The notes beneath the pieces were generated by a model. The model made no database searches, was not told where the DNA came from, and saw only the letters and a list, made by a program, of their open reading frames with translations. Shown piece after piece: positions 53,376 through 61,604 of a stretch of DNA of 64,000 nucleotides (positions are counted from its first letter, which is position 1; each line of letters starts with the position of its first letter). Where the stretch lies: assembly GCF_002874965.1 (NCBI RefSeq), contig NZ_CP025624.1:310001-374000 (forward strand). The letters are read 5' to 3'. The DNA comes from Pseudomonas sp. NC02. Lineage in GTDB: Bacteria; Pseudomonadota; Gammaproteobacteria; Pseudomonadales; Pseudomonadaceae. The position numbers were made by a program, and so were the translations under genes.

Positions 53376-54457
53376 GTCGATGGGGCTCCTTGTTCCAGTG
53401 GCAGAAAGATCGAGAAGGTGGTGTGACCGGGATGGCTCTCACATTCGATCAAACCCTGGTGCTGGCTGATGATGTTCTGGGTAATGGCCAGGCCGAGCCC
53501 GGTACCGTCCGGGCGGCCGCTGACCATTGGGAAAAAGATGGTTTCCTGCAGTTCTGCAGGGATGCCGGGGCCGTTGTCGATGATCTCGACCTTGGTCACC
53601 AGGCGATGGCGCACGTGGCCAATGGTGAACTGGCGCAGGGCACGGGTGCGCAGGCTGATGCGCCCCAGGCGCAGCTCGTTCTGGCTGCTGATGGCCTGCA
53701 TGGCGTTGCGCACGATATTGAGCACCGCCTGGATCATCTGCTCGCGGTCGATCAATACGTCGGGAATGCTTGGGTCGTAGTCGCGCACCAAGGTGATGCA
53801 GCCCTGGCTTTCGGCCTCCACCAACTGGCAAACCCGCTCCAGCACTTCGTGCACGTTGGTCATTGCCAGCGACGGCAGCTTGTTGGAGCCGAGCATGCGG
53901 TCTACCAGGTTACGCAGGCGGTCGGCTTCCTCGATGATGACGTTGGTGTAGTCCTTGAGGTTTTCGTCCGGCAGCTCGCGGGCCAGCAGCTGTGCGGCAC
54001 CGCGAATCCCGCCCAGGGGGTTCTTGATCTCATGGGCCAGGCCGCGCACCAGCATCTTGCTGGTTTCCTGCTTGGACAGTTGCGCCTCTTCCTTGGTGAT
54101 GCGCAGCAGGCGATCGCGGGGATGCACCTCCAGCAGCAACAAGGTGGCGCCGTGGCTGAGGATCGGTGTTACCGCGTAGTCGACGGTGAGGGTCTGGCCG
54201 GTGAGGGCGGTGAGCATCGCTTCGCGCTTGGTGAACGGGTGCGCCTGCTCCACGGCCTGGCGCAACGAGCTCAAGGCCTCGGCCGACTCAGTGAACAGCT
54301 CACTGATGAATTGCCCATGGCTGCGCTGCCCGCTGATGGCCAGCAGCATCTCCGCCGCCGGGTTCATGTACTCAAGGCGCAGTTCGTCATTGAGCAGAAT
54401 GGTCGCGGTGGTCAGGTTGTCGAGTAACAGGCGGTGCAGTGCGTCGCTGATGGTCAT
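53372..54457 (-). CDS. ntrB: NtrB, nitrogen sensor kinase/phosphatase
   Basis: 361 residues, cytoplasmic. PAS domain (about 5-110), H-box GLAHEIKNPLGGIRGAAQLL with H142, N-box LNIVRNAMQA and G-boxes DNGPGIP and GRPDGTGLGLAI. Phosphorylates NtrC and is switched by PII. ATGA overlap with ntrC. Confidence 0.97.
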   Translation of the reverse strand: MTISDALHRLLLDNLTTATILLNDELRLEYMNPAAEMLLAISGQRSHGQFISELFTESAEALSSLRQAVEQAHPFTKREAMLTALTGQTLTVDYAVTPILSHGATLLLLEVHPRDRLLRITKEEAQLSKQETSKMLVRGLAHEIKNPLGGIRGAAQLLARELPDENLKDYTNVIIEEADRLRNLVDRMLGSNKLPSLAMTNVHEVLERVCQLVEAESQGCITLVRDYDPSIPDVLIDREQMIQAVLNIVRNAMQAISSQNELRLGRISLRTRALRQFTIGHVRHRLVTKVEIIDNGPGIPAELQETIFFPMVSGRPDGTGLGLAITQNIISQHQGLIECESHPGHTTFSIFLPLEQGAPST

Positions 54458-54513
54458 TAGGACCTCTTTTGGAGCAAGGCGCGGGCTTGAGGCACACGCT
54501 GATACAAGGAAAA

Positions 54514-54529
54514 TGCAAAAACCAAACCA
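54514..54529 (-). promoter_or_regulatory. Possible sigma-54 promoter of ntrBC
   Basis: On the minus strand TGGTTTGGTTTTTGCA has GG and GC ten bases apart and TTGCA at -12. It is 57 bases before the ntrB ATG. Match to the -24 block is weaker than at glnA. Confidence 0.4.
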
Positions 54530-54739
54530 AAGCTCCGAAAAGAAGCGTTAAAGCCCTGAAATGGGGGCTTAAGGCGCGAAACTGTGGCGTTCTGCCAGCT
54601 TGGACGGGAAGTTTCGAACCAAAATGGGTTGCGTAAGTGGGAAGGGTGCAGCGTATCGCACCAATATAGTGCGAATTTGAAAAGTCTGTTCAGGAAGCTG
54701 GTGGCAGCGACTGATTGGCTGAATGGGTCGGATCTAAAT

Positions 54740-54829
54740 TGTGGGAGCGGGCTTGCTCGCGAAGGCGGCGTGTCAGTCATGCATATATCAACTGACACAC
54801 CGCCTTCGCGAGCAAGCCCGCTCCCACAT
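54740..54829. repeat. REPIN (GTGGGAGCGGGCTTGCTCGCGAA class)
   Basis: Inverted REP pair around GTGTCAGTCATGCATATATC, between the chorismate mutase stop and the ntrB leader. The rest of 54530-54739 holds no gene; TTAAAGCCC...GGGCTTAA at about 54549-54572 is a hairpin that could end upstream minus-strand transcripts. Confidence 0.9.
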
Positions 54830-54849
54830 TTTTGATGGCGTTCGCAATT

Positions 54850-55386
54850 TTAGATTTTATAGAGGCACAGCTCGGCGGTGGCGCGGATCATTGCCAGTTG
54901 GTGCAGCGCGTCTTTGGCAGGTGCGTGATTGGCCTGGGCCAGCCATTGCGGGCATTGCGGGTTGGTGCGCTCCGGGGTGAAGTCCGCCAGCTGTTGCAGC
55001 AGGCGTTTTTGCAGCAGGTCCAGTTTAGGGCGGATCTGGCCGACCAGATCCGGGCGTGGGTCATTCGGCGCCTTGCCTTGCAGCTGCCAGTCGGAAAGGT
55101 GGGCGTACTGCACCAGTTTGTTCGCCTCGATCTGGGCCGAGAAAAACTGCTCGGCCTGTGCCGGTGCCAGTTTGTAGCTCGGCGCCTGGGCGACGACGCT
55201 GGCGATCACGTCCTGCTCCCGTGGGCGGTCTTCGACGGGCTTGTGGCTGTCCCATTTGCTCAGTGCCACCTGGTCGGCAATCGCCAGGCGTTCGGCAATG
55301 CTGTCGAGCAGCGGGGCGAGGGTGGGTGGTGCTGCGAATACATTGGCGCTGATGGCCAGCAAGATGAACCCAATTTTGAGTTTCAA
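54850..55386 (-). CDS. Secreted chorismate mutase (AroQ-gamma type)
   Basis: 178 residues if begun at the TTG at 55386, which follows GAGGGATC and gives a signal peptide (KLKIGFILLAISANVFA). No ATG is suitably placed. The helical core LLDSIAERLAIADQVALSKWDSHKPVEDRPREQDVI and EQFFSAQIEANKLVQYAHLSDW fits periplasmic AroQ-gamma mutases. It converts chorismate to prephenate outside the cytoplasm; purpose unknown. Two Cys near the end may pair. Confidence 0.75.
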   Translation of the reverse strand: MKLKIGFILLAISANVFAAPPTLAPLLDSIAERLAIADQVALSKWDSHKPVEDRPREQDVIASVVAQAPSYKLAPAQAEQFFSAQIEANKLVQYAHLSDWQLQGKAPNDPRPDLVGQIRPKLDLLQKRLLQQLADFTPERTNPQCPQWLAQANHAPAKDALHQLAMIRATAELCLYKI

Positions 55387-55400
55387 GGCAGATCCCTCTT

Positions 55401-55502
55401 CTGTAGGGGCGAGCTTGCTCGCGAAGGTCGTTAACGATAACGCGTAAGTATTGAAGAAATGCGGTGCCTTTGAATTTTTCGCGGGCAAGCCGGCTCCCAC
55501 AG
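55401..55502. repeat. Degenerate REP pair
   Basis: GTAGGGGCGAGCTTGCTCGC at 55402 and the inverted GCGGGCAAGCCGGCTCCCAC at 55481-55500 are diverged REP units with an AT-rich spacer, just upstream of the chorismate mutase start. Confidence 0.7.
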
Positions 55503-55514
55503 GGTTTTGCGGGC

Positions 55515-55546
55515 AAAAAAAAGACCTCCCGAAGGAGGCCTTTTTC
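55515..55546 (-). terminator. Terminator of glnA
   Basis: On the minus strand GGCCTCC and GGAGGTC pair around TTCG, followed by TTTTTTTT, 30 bases after the glnA stop. Confidence 0.9.
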
Positions 55547-55575
55547 ATCACGCCGCGTTACGCAGCGCTACCGGA

Positions 55576-56982
55576 TCAGCAGCTGTAGTACAGCTCGTAT
55601 TCCAGTGGGTGTACGAAGGTGCGGACCTTGATTTCTTCTTCGCTTTTCAGGGCGATGTAGGCATCGATAAAGTCGTCGCTGAACACGCCGCCTTTGGTCA
55701 GGAACGCACGGCCCTTGTCCAGCTCTTCCAGGGCTTCTTTCAGGCTGCCGCACACTTGTGGGATCTCTTTGGCCTCTTCAGGCGGCAGGTCGTACAAGTT
55801 TTTGTCGGCGGCATCGCCAGGGTGGATCTTGTTCTGGATACCGTCCAGGCCGGCCATGACCAGGGCAGCGAAGGCCAGGTACGGGTTGGCTGCCGGATCC
55901 GGGAAACGGGCTTCGATACGGCGAGCGCGAGGGCTGGACACGTAAGGAATACGGATCGAGGCGGAGCGGTTGCGAGCCGAGTAGGCCAGCATTACCGGAG
56001 CTTCGAAACCTGGAACCAGACGCTTGTAGGAGTTGGTCGACGGGTTGGTGAAGCCGTTCAGGGCCTTACCGTGCTTGATGATACCGCCGATGAAGTACAG
56101 GGCAGTGTCGGACAGGCCGGCATAACCTTCGCCAGCGAAGGTGTTCTTGCCTTCTTTGGCGATGGACAGGTGAACGTGCATACCCGAACCGTTATCGCCG
56201 TACAGAGGCTTAGGCATGAAGGTAGCGGTACGGCCGTAGGCATCAGCCACGTTGTGTACGCAGTACTTCAGGGTCTGAACTTCGTCAGCCTTGGCAACCA
56301 GGGTGTTGAACTTCACGCCGATTTCGTTCTGGCCGGCAGTCGCCACTTCGTGGTGGTGAACTTCGATGACCAGGCCCATCTCTTCCATGGCGTTGCACAT
56401 GGAGGTACGGATTTCGTGGTCGTGGTCGAACGGAGGAACCGGGAAGTAGCCGCCTTTGATACCTGGACGGTGGCCTTTGTTGCCGCCTTCCACGTCCTGG
56501 TCGGACATCCACGAACCTTGTTCGGAGAAGATCTTGAACATGGAGCCAGAGATGTCGGACTTGAACTTGACCGAATCAAAGATGAAGAATTCTGGTTCCG
56601 GGCCTACGAATACGGTGTCGCCGATACCGGTCGACTTCAGGTATTCCTCGGCACGCTTGGCGATCGCACGTGGGTCACGGTCGTAGCCCTGCATGGTCGA
56701 AGGCTCGATCACGTCGCAGACGATGATCAAGGTTGGGTCTTCGGTGAACGGGTCGAGTACGGCAGTGCTGTCGTCCGGCATCAGGATCATGTCGGAAGCT
56801 TCGATGCCTTTCCAGCCGGCAATGGAGGAGCCGTCGAACATTTTGCCTTCTTCGAAGAAGGCGTCATCCAGCGCGTCGCGAGCCGGCATGGTCACGTGGT
56901 GCTGAGTGCCTTTGGTGTCCGTGAAGCGCAGATCAATCCATTTGACGTCATGATCTTTGATGAGTTGAACCGACTTCGACAT
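55576..56982 (-). CDS. glnA: Glutamine synthetase, type I
   Basis: 468 residues from the ATG after GGAGGAC. Class [31 protein letters not shown] (ATP/Glu site) and [13 protein letters not shown]. Tyr in NLYDLPPEE is the adenylylation site, so activity is controlled by GlnE. A sigma-54 promoter lies ~100 bases upstream. Confidence 0.98.
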   Translation of the reverse strand: MSKSVQLIKDHDVKWIDLRFTDTKGTQHHVTMPARDALDDAFFEEGKMFDGSSIAGWKGIEASDMILMPDDSTAVLDPFTEDPTLIIVCDVIEPSTMQGYDRDPRAIAKRAEEYLKSTGIGDTVFVGPEPEFFIFDSVKFKSDISGSMFKIFSEQGSWMSDQDVEGGNKGHRPGIKGGYFPVPPFDHDHEIRTSMCNAMEEMGLVIEVHHHEVATAGQNEIGVKFNTLVAKADEVQTLKYCVHNVADAYGRTATFMPKPLYGDNGSGMHVHLSIAKEGKNTFAGEGYAGLSDTALYFIGGIIKHGKALNGFTNPSTNSYKRLVPGFEAPVMLAYSARNRSASIRIPYVSSPRARRIEARFPDPAANPYLAFAALVMAGLDGIQNKIHPGDAADKNLYDLPPEEAKEIPQVCGSLKEALEELDKGRAFLTKGGVFSDDFIDAYIALKSEEEIKVRTFVHPLEYELYYSC

Positions 56983-57083
56983 AGTGTCCTCCGGGTGGCT
57001 TCGGGCTGGGGTAGTGGAGTAGCCCTTAGAATGTGGGTGATGCCGGCGCGAATACTCGACCAAGGCAACCTGCCTCACAAGAG

Positions 57084-57099
57084 AGCAAATTGCATGCCA
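57084..57099 (-). promoter_or_regulatory. Sigma-54 promoter of glnA
   Basis: On the minus strand TGGCATGCAATTTGCT fits TGGCACG-N4-TTGCW with one mismatch. Predicted start near 57071, leaving a ~90-base leader. Confidence 0.85.
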
Positions 57100-57202
57100 G
57101 TGCCCCGACATGGGTTTTTTGCCACAAAAACGCCCCTATAAAGGTGCAATCCGCTGAAACGGAAGAAATTGCGCACCGCAATGTAGCGCTTATTTTGGTT
57201 TA

Positions 57203-57219
57203 TGACCCGTTTTGGTGCG
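57203..57219. promoter_or_regulatory. Possible NtrC site upstream of glnA
   Basis: TGACCCGTTTTGGTGCG fits the dyad TGCACC-N5-GGTGCA with three changes, 104-120 bases upstream of the sigma-54 promoter, a usual enhancer distance. Confidence 0.45.
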
Positions 57220-57267
57220 CGAAAGGTCAGTTGCATATTAACTGGTTAAACCTTGAGCGATTTCCGC

Positions 57268-57273
57268 TATAAT
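57268..57273 (+). promoter_or_regulatory. -10 box upstream of thiI
   Basis: Perfect TATAAT 43 bases before the thiI ATG. The -35 side (GGTTAAA region, about 57244) is weak. Confidence 0.45.
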
Positions 57274-57315
57274 CCGCGCCCCCCTTTTTCGGCTGGGCCT
57301 GCGCGCGCTGTTTTC

Positions 57316-58770
57316 ATGAAATTAATCGTTAAAGTCTTCCCCGAGATCACCATCAAGAGCCGACCGGTACGGATGCGTTTCATCCGTCAATTGGCCAAGA
57401 ACATCCGTGCCGTGCTCCGCGATCTGGACCCGGCTGTGGTGGTGAATGGTGTGTGGGACAATCTCGAGCTGGAAACCCGCCTCACAGACCCCAAGGCCCT
57501 GAAGGACATGACCGAGCGCCTGAGCTGCGTGCCGGGCATCGCGCATTTCCTGCAGGTCGACGAGTACCCGCTGGGCGACTTCGACGACATCACCGAAAAG
57601 TGCAAGCAGCACTACGGCGATGTGCTGGCAGGCAAGGTGTTTTCAGTGCGTTGCAAACGCGCCGGCAAGCACCCGTTCAGCTCCATGGATGTCGAGAAAT
57701 ACGTGGGCAGCAAGCTGCGTCGCGAGTGCGGCGCTGCCGGAATTTCCCTGAAAGAGCCGCAAATTGAAGTGCGGATGGAAATTCGCGACCAACGGTTGTT
57801 TGTGATCCACAGCCAGCACGACAGCATCGGCGGCTACCCGCTGGGTGCCCTGGAACAGACCCTGGTATTGATGTCCGGCGGTTTCGATTCCACTGTCGCG
57901 GCCTACCAGATCATGCGCCGCGGGCTGATGAGCCACTTCTGCTTCTTCAACCTGGGCGGGCGTGCACACGAATTGGGCGTGATGGAAGTCGCGCATTACA
58001 TCTGGAAGAAGTACGGCAGCTCGCAACGGGTGCTGTTTGTCAGCGTACCGTTCGAGGAAGTCCTGGGAGAAATTCTCGGGAAAGTCGATAACAGTCATAT
58101 GGGCGTAGTATTGAAGCGTATGATGTTACGCGCTGCGTCCCGAATCGCGGATCGGCTGGAAATCGACGCACTGGTCACCGGTGAAGCGATTTCCCAGGTG
58201 TCCAGCCAGACCCTGCCGAACCTTTCGTTGATCGACTCTGTGACCGAGAAGCTGGTACTGCGCCCGCTGATCGCCAGTCACAAGCAAGACATCATCGACC
58301 TGGCGACCCAGATCGGCACGGCGGATTTCGCCAAGCACATGCCGGAATATTGCGGGGTCATCTCGGTGAACCCCAAGACCCACGCCAAGCGCAACCGCGT
58401 GGAGTACGAAGAACAACAGTTCGATATGGCGGTGCTCGAGCGTGCGCTTGAGAACGCCAAGCTGGTGCCGATCGATCGGGTTATCGACGAATTGGGCCAG
58501 GATTTGCAGATCGAAGAAGTCAGCGAGGCTCTGGCCGGTCAGATCATCATCGACATCCGTCACCCGGATGCCGCTGAAGACGAGCCGCTGGAAATTGCTG
58601 GCATCGACGTACAAACGCTGCCGTTCTATGCATTGAATGCGCGTTTCAAGGAACTGGATGACAGCCGTCAGTACCTGTTGTATTGCGACAAAGGCGTGAT
58701 GAGTCGCCTGCATGCCCACCATTTGCTCAGTGAGGGGCATGCCAATGTGCGCGTTTATCGACCGAGCTAA
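57316..58770 (+). CDS. thiI: ThiI, tRNA 4-thiouridine/thiazole sulfurtransferase
   Basis: 484 residues from the ATG before [23 protein letters not shown] domain (about 60-165), PP-loop [13 protein letters not shown] (about 180-192), and the extra C-terminal rhodanese domain with the active Cys in [13 protein letters not shown]. Makes s4U in tRNA and supplies sulfur for thiamine. Divergent from glnA. Confidence 0.96.
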   Translation: MKLIVKVFPEITIKSRPVRMRFIRQLAKNIRAVLRDLDPAVVVNGVWDNLELETRLTDPKALKDMTERLSCVPGIAHFLQVDEYPLGDFDDITEKCKQHYGDVLAGKVFSVRCKRAGKHPFSSMDVEKYVGSKLRRECGAAGISLKEPQIEVRMEIRDQRLFVIHSQHDSIGGYPLGALEQTLVLMSGGFDSTVAAYQIMRRGLMSHFCFFNLGGRAHELGVMEVAHYIWKKYGSSQRVLFVSVPFEEVLGEILGKVDNSHMGVVLKRMMLRAASRIADRLEIDALVTGEAISQVSSQTLPNLSLIDSVTEKLVLRPLIASHKQDIIDLATQIGTADFAKHMPEYCGVISVNPKTHAKRNRVEYEEQQFDMAVLERALENAKLVPIDRVIDELGQDLQIEEVSEALAGQIIIDIRHPDAAEDEPLEIAGIDVQTLPFYALNARFKELDDSRQYLLYCDKGVMSRLHAHHLLSEGHANVRVYRPS

Positions 58771-58909
58771 GAGCCCGGGGCTGTTTGCCTGTGGCCTGCG
58801 TCACCGGCCCCCCGACTCTGCCGTCAAGCTGTAACGGCAAGGCCTGACTCTACTGTTAATCGCTGCCACGACCTGTCAGCACACCGAATCCTCTGATCGA
58901 GATACACAA

Positions 58910-60730
58910 GTGATCGAAAATCTACGCAACATCGCCATCATTGCTCACGTTGACCATGGTAAGACCACCCTGGTAGACAAACTCTTGCGTCAATCCGGCA
59001 CCCTGGAGCGCAACGAGCTCAACGACGAGCGCGTGATGGACTCCAACGACCAGGAGAAAGAGCGCGGTATTACCATTCTGGCGAAAAACACCGCCATCAA
59101 CTGGAACGGCTACCACATCAACATCGTGGATACCCCGGGCCACGCCGACTTCGGCGGCGAAGTTGAACGCGTAATGTCGATGGTTGACTCCGTTCTGCTG
59201 CTGGTTGACGCTCAAGACGGCCCTATGCCGCAAACCCGTTTCGTGACCAAGAAGGCTTTCGAAGCCGGCCTGCGTCCGATCGTGTGCATCAACAAGGTTG
59301 ACCGTCCAGGCGCGCGTCCGGACTGGGTTCTGGACCAGATCTTCGACCTGTTCGACAACCTGGGTGCCACCGAAGAACAGCTGGACTTCAAAGTCGTCTA
59401 CGCCTCGGCCCTGAACGGCATTGCCGGTCTGGAACACACCGACATGGCTGAAGACATGACCCCGCTGTACCAGTCGATCGTCGACAACGTACCGGCTCCG
59501 AAAGTTGACCGTGAAGGCCCGTTCCAGATGCAAATCTCGGCACTGGACTACAACAGCTTCCTGGGTGTTATCGGTGTTGGCCGTATCGCTCGTGGTAGCG
59601 TCAAGCCGAACACTCCGGTGGTCGCCATCGGCGCCGACGGCAAGAAGCGCAACGGTCGTATCCTGAAGCTGATGGGTCACCACGGCCTGCACCGCATCGA
59701 CGTTGAAGAAGCGTTTGCCGGTGACATCGTGTGTGTGAGCGGTATGGACTCGCTGTTCATCTCCGACACCCTGTGCCAGCCGGACAACGTCGAGGCGATG
59801 AAGCCTCTGACCGTTGACGAGCCAACCGTTTCCATGACCTTCCAGGTAAACGACTCGCCTTTCTGCGGTAAAGAAGGCAAGTTCGTGACTTCCCGTAACA
59901 TCAAGGAACGTCTGGACAAAGAGCTGCTGTACAACGTTGCTCTGCGCGTTGAAGAAGGCGACTCGGCTGACAAGTTCAAGGTTTCCGGCCGTGGTGAGCT
60001 GCACCTCTCGGTACTGATCGAAACCATGCGTCGCGAAGGCTTCGAAATGGGCGTTGGTCGTCCTGAAGTGATCATCCGTCAGGTTGACGGCGTGAAGCAG
60101 GAACCGTTTGAAAACGTCACCATCGACACCCCTGAAGAATCCCAGGGCAAGGTCATGGAAGAGATGGGCCTGCGTAAGGGCGACCTGACCAACATGGTGC
60201 CGGATGGCAAAGGCCGTGTGCGTCTGGAATACAACATCCCTGCTCGTGGTCTGATTGGTTTCCGTAACCAGTTCCTGACCCTGACCAACGGTGCTGGCAT
60301 CCTGACCTCGATCTTCGATCGCTACGACACCATGAAGTCCGGCGACATGTCCGGCCGTCAGAACGGTGTTCTGGTATCGGTAGAAACCGGCAAGGCGCTG
60401 ACCTACTCCCTGGAAACCCTCCAGGCGCGTGGCAAGCTGTTCGTTGAACACGGTCAAGAGATCTACAACGGTCAGATCGTTGGCCTGAACAGCCGTGACA
60501 ACGACATGGGCGTCAACCCAACCAAAGGCAAGAAGCTCGACAACATGCGTGCTTCGGGTAAAGACGAAACCATCGCTCTGGTTCCACCTGTTCGCTTCAC
60601 CCTGGAACAGGCTCTGGAATTCATCCAGGACGACGAGCTGTGCGAAGTTACGCCTAAGTCGATCCGCCTGCGTAAGAAGATCCTGGACGAAGGCGAGCGT
60701 ACCCGCGCTGCCAAGAAAGCCAAGAACTGA
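58910..60730 (+). CDS. typA: TypA/BipA, ribosome-associated GTPase
   Basis: 606 residues with a GTG start (no ATG fits; the family begins [20 protein letters not shown]). G1 [10 protein letters not shown], switch [15 protein letters not shown]3 [11 protein letters not shown] and G4 [12 protein letters not shown], then EF-G-like domains III and V and the TypA C-terminal domain. Acts in ribosome biogenesis and stress response. Terminator follows. Confidence 0.97.
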   Translation: MIENLRNIAIIAHVDHGKTTLVDKLLRQSGTLERNELNDERVMDSNDQEKERGITILAKNTAINWNGYHINIVDTPGHADFGGEVERVMSMVDSVLLLVDAQDGPMPQTRFVTKKAFEAGLRPIVCINKVDRPGARPDWVLDQIFDLFDNLGATEEQLDFKVVYASALNGIAGLEHTDMAEDMTPLYQSIVDNVPAPKVDREGPFQMQISALDYNSFLGVIGVGRIARGSVKPNTPVVAIGADGKKRNGRILKLMGHHGLHRIDVEEAFAGDIVCVSGMDSLFISDTLCQPDNVEAMKPLTVDEPTVSMTFQVNDSPFCGKEGKFVTSRNIKERLDKELLYNVALRVEEGDSADKFKVSGRGELHLSVLIETMRREGFEMGVGRPEVIIRQVDGVKQEPFENVTIDTPEESQGKVMEEMGLRKGDLTNMVPDGKGRVRLEYNIPARGLIGFRNQFLTLTNGAGILTSIFDRYDTMKSGDMSGRQNGVLVSVETGKALTYSLETLQARGKLFVEHGQEIYNGQIVGLNSRDNDMGVNPTKGKKLDNMRASGKDETIALVPPVRFTLEQALEFIQDDELCEVTPKSIRLRKKILDEGERTRAAKKAKN

Positions 60731-60748
60731 GTTAACTCAGGCTGAATG

Positions 60749-60787
60749 AAAAACGCCCCCGGTCGAAAGGCCGGGGGCGTTTTTTTA
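60749..60787 (+). terminator. Terminator of typA
   Basis: AAACGCCCCCGG pairs with CCGGGGGCGTTT around TCGAAAGG, followed by TTTT. Confidence 0.95.
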
Positions 60788-60819
60788 TGCCTGCAATATC
60801 TGTAGTGACTGTGCGGGCC

Positions 60820-60909
60820 CCTTCGCGAGCAAGCCCGCTCCCACATTCGACCGCGTTTTTTCAGGATGAATGAGGTCAAGTGGGGGAGCGGGCTTGCCCG
60901 CGAAAGCGG
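60820..60909. repeat. Outward-facing REP pair
   Basis: CTTCGCGAGCAAGCCCGCTC begins the left unit and GGGGAGCGGGCTTGCCCGCG the right unit. The order is inverse to the other pairs here (the GTGGGAG ends face inwards), so it is not a standard REPIN. Confidence 0.8.
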
Positions 60910-60934
60910 TAGTTCAAGCAATAAAAAATCTGGA

Positions 60935-61369
60935 TCAGAACTTGTCGAGGGTCTTGAACCTGGTCTCGCGCACCACTTCCTTCGGCTTGTACGCGCAATA
61001 CCCCGGGCGCGGCCCGATTTTCGGGTGATTGCGGCAAGTATCCGGGCGCTTGTCATAAATAGTGCAGAAGCGGCTCTTACGATCCAGGTACAGGCAATCG
61101 TTGTTGCTCATGCGCTGCAGGGTGAAGATCTCGGATTTGGCGTTGAAGCGCTCGACGATGCCTTCCTTCTGCAAGCGCTTGGCGATGTTCTTCGGCGGGT
61201 CGCCACGCTCGAACTCATCGACGATGCCGATGCGGATCAGGTCCTTGATCTTCACCTCAACCGGCAGGGTGCAGCAGCTCGACACACAGCCGCCACACAT
61301 ATGGCTTGAGTATTTCTGCCAGGTCTCGAGACGGTCGAGTTCCGCGGCGGCGATCAGTTGAGGCTTCAT
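60935..61369 (-). CDS. YkgJ-family cysteine-cluster protein
   Basis: 144 residues from the ATG before KPQLIAAAELDRLE. Cys-rich pattern CGGCVSSCCTLPVEV near the front, then NDCLYLD, RFCTIYDKRPDTCRNHP, and PGYCAYKP. This is the CxxCxxCC family (UPF0153/YkgJ), thought to bind Zn or an Fe-S cluster. Function unknown. Open frame extends upstream but without homology. Confidence 0.85.
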   Translation of the reverse strand: MKPQLIAAAELDRLETWQKYSSHMCGGCVSSCCTLPVEVKIKDLIRIGIVDEFERGDPPKNIAKRLQKEGIVERFNAKSEIFTLQRMSNNDCLYLDRKSRFCTIYDKRPDTCRNHPKIGPRPGYCAYKPKEVVRETRFKTLDKF

Positions 61370-61604
61370 CAGGTTTCCAAGAGGGGTGTTATCCGGCGCG
61401 GGATCATACCGGAACTGGTGGTTTTTTGAACAATATCTTCCAGCTTTCAGCTCGAAGGCTGTGCCGGGCCACAAACGGGCACGGCCCCTGCATCAAATTC
61501 CCGCAAAGGTGAATGAGTTAAAAAACTGCCGAACCAGAGCGTCTACCGTCTGTCAGACCGTCTAGGCTCTAGCAACTCCTTCTATCTCGCCCGAGGTCGC
61601 ATCG

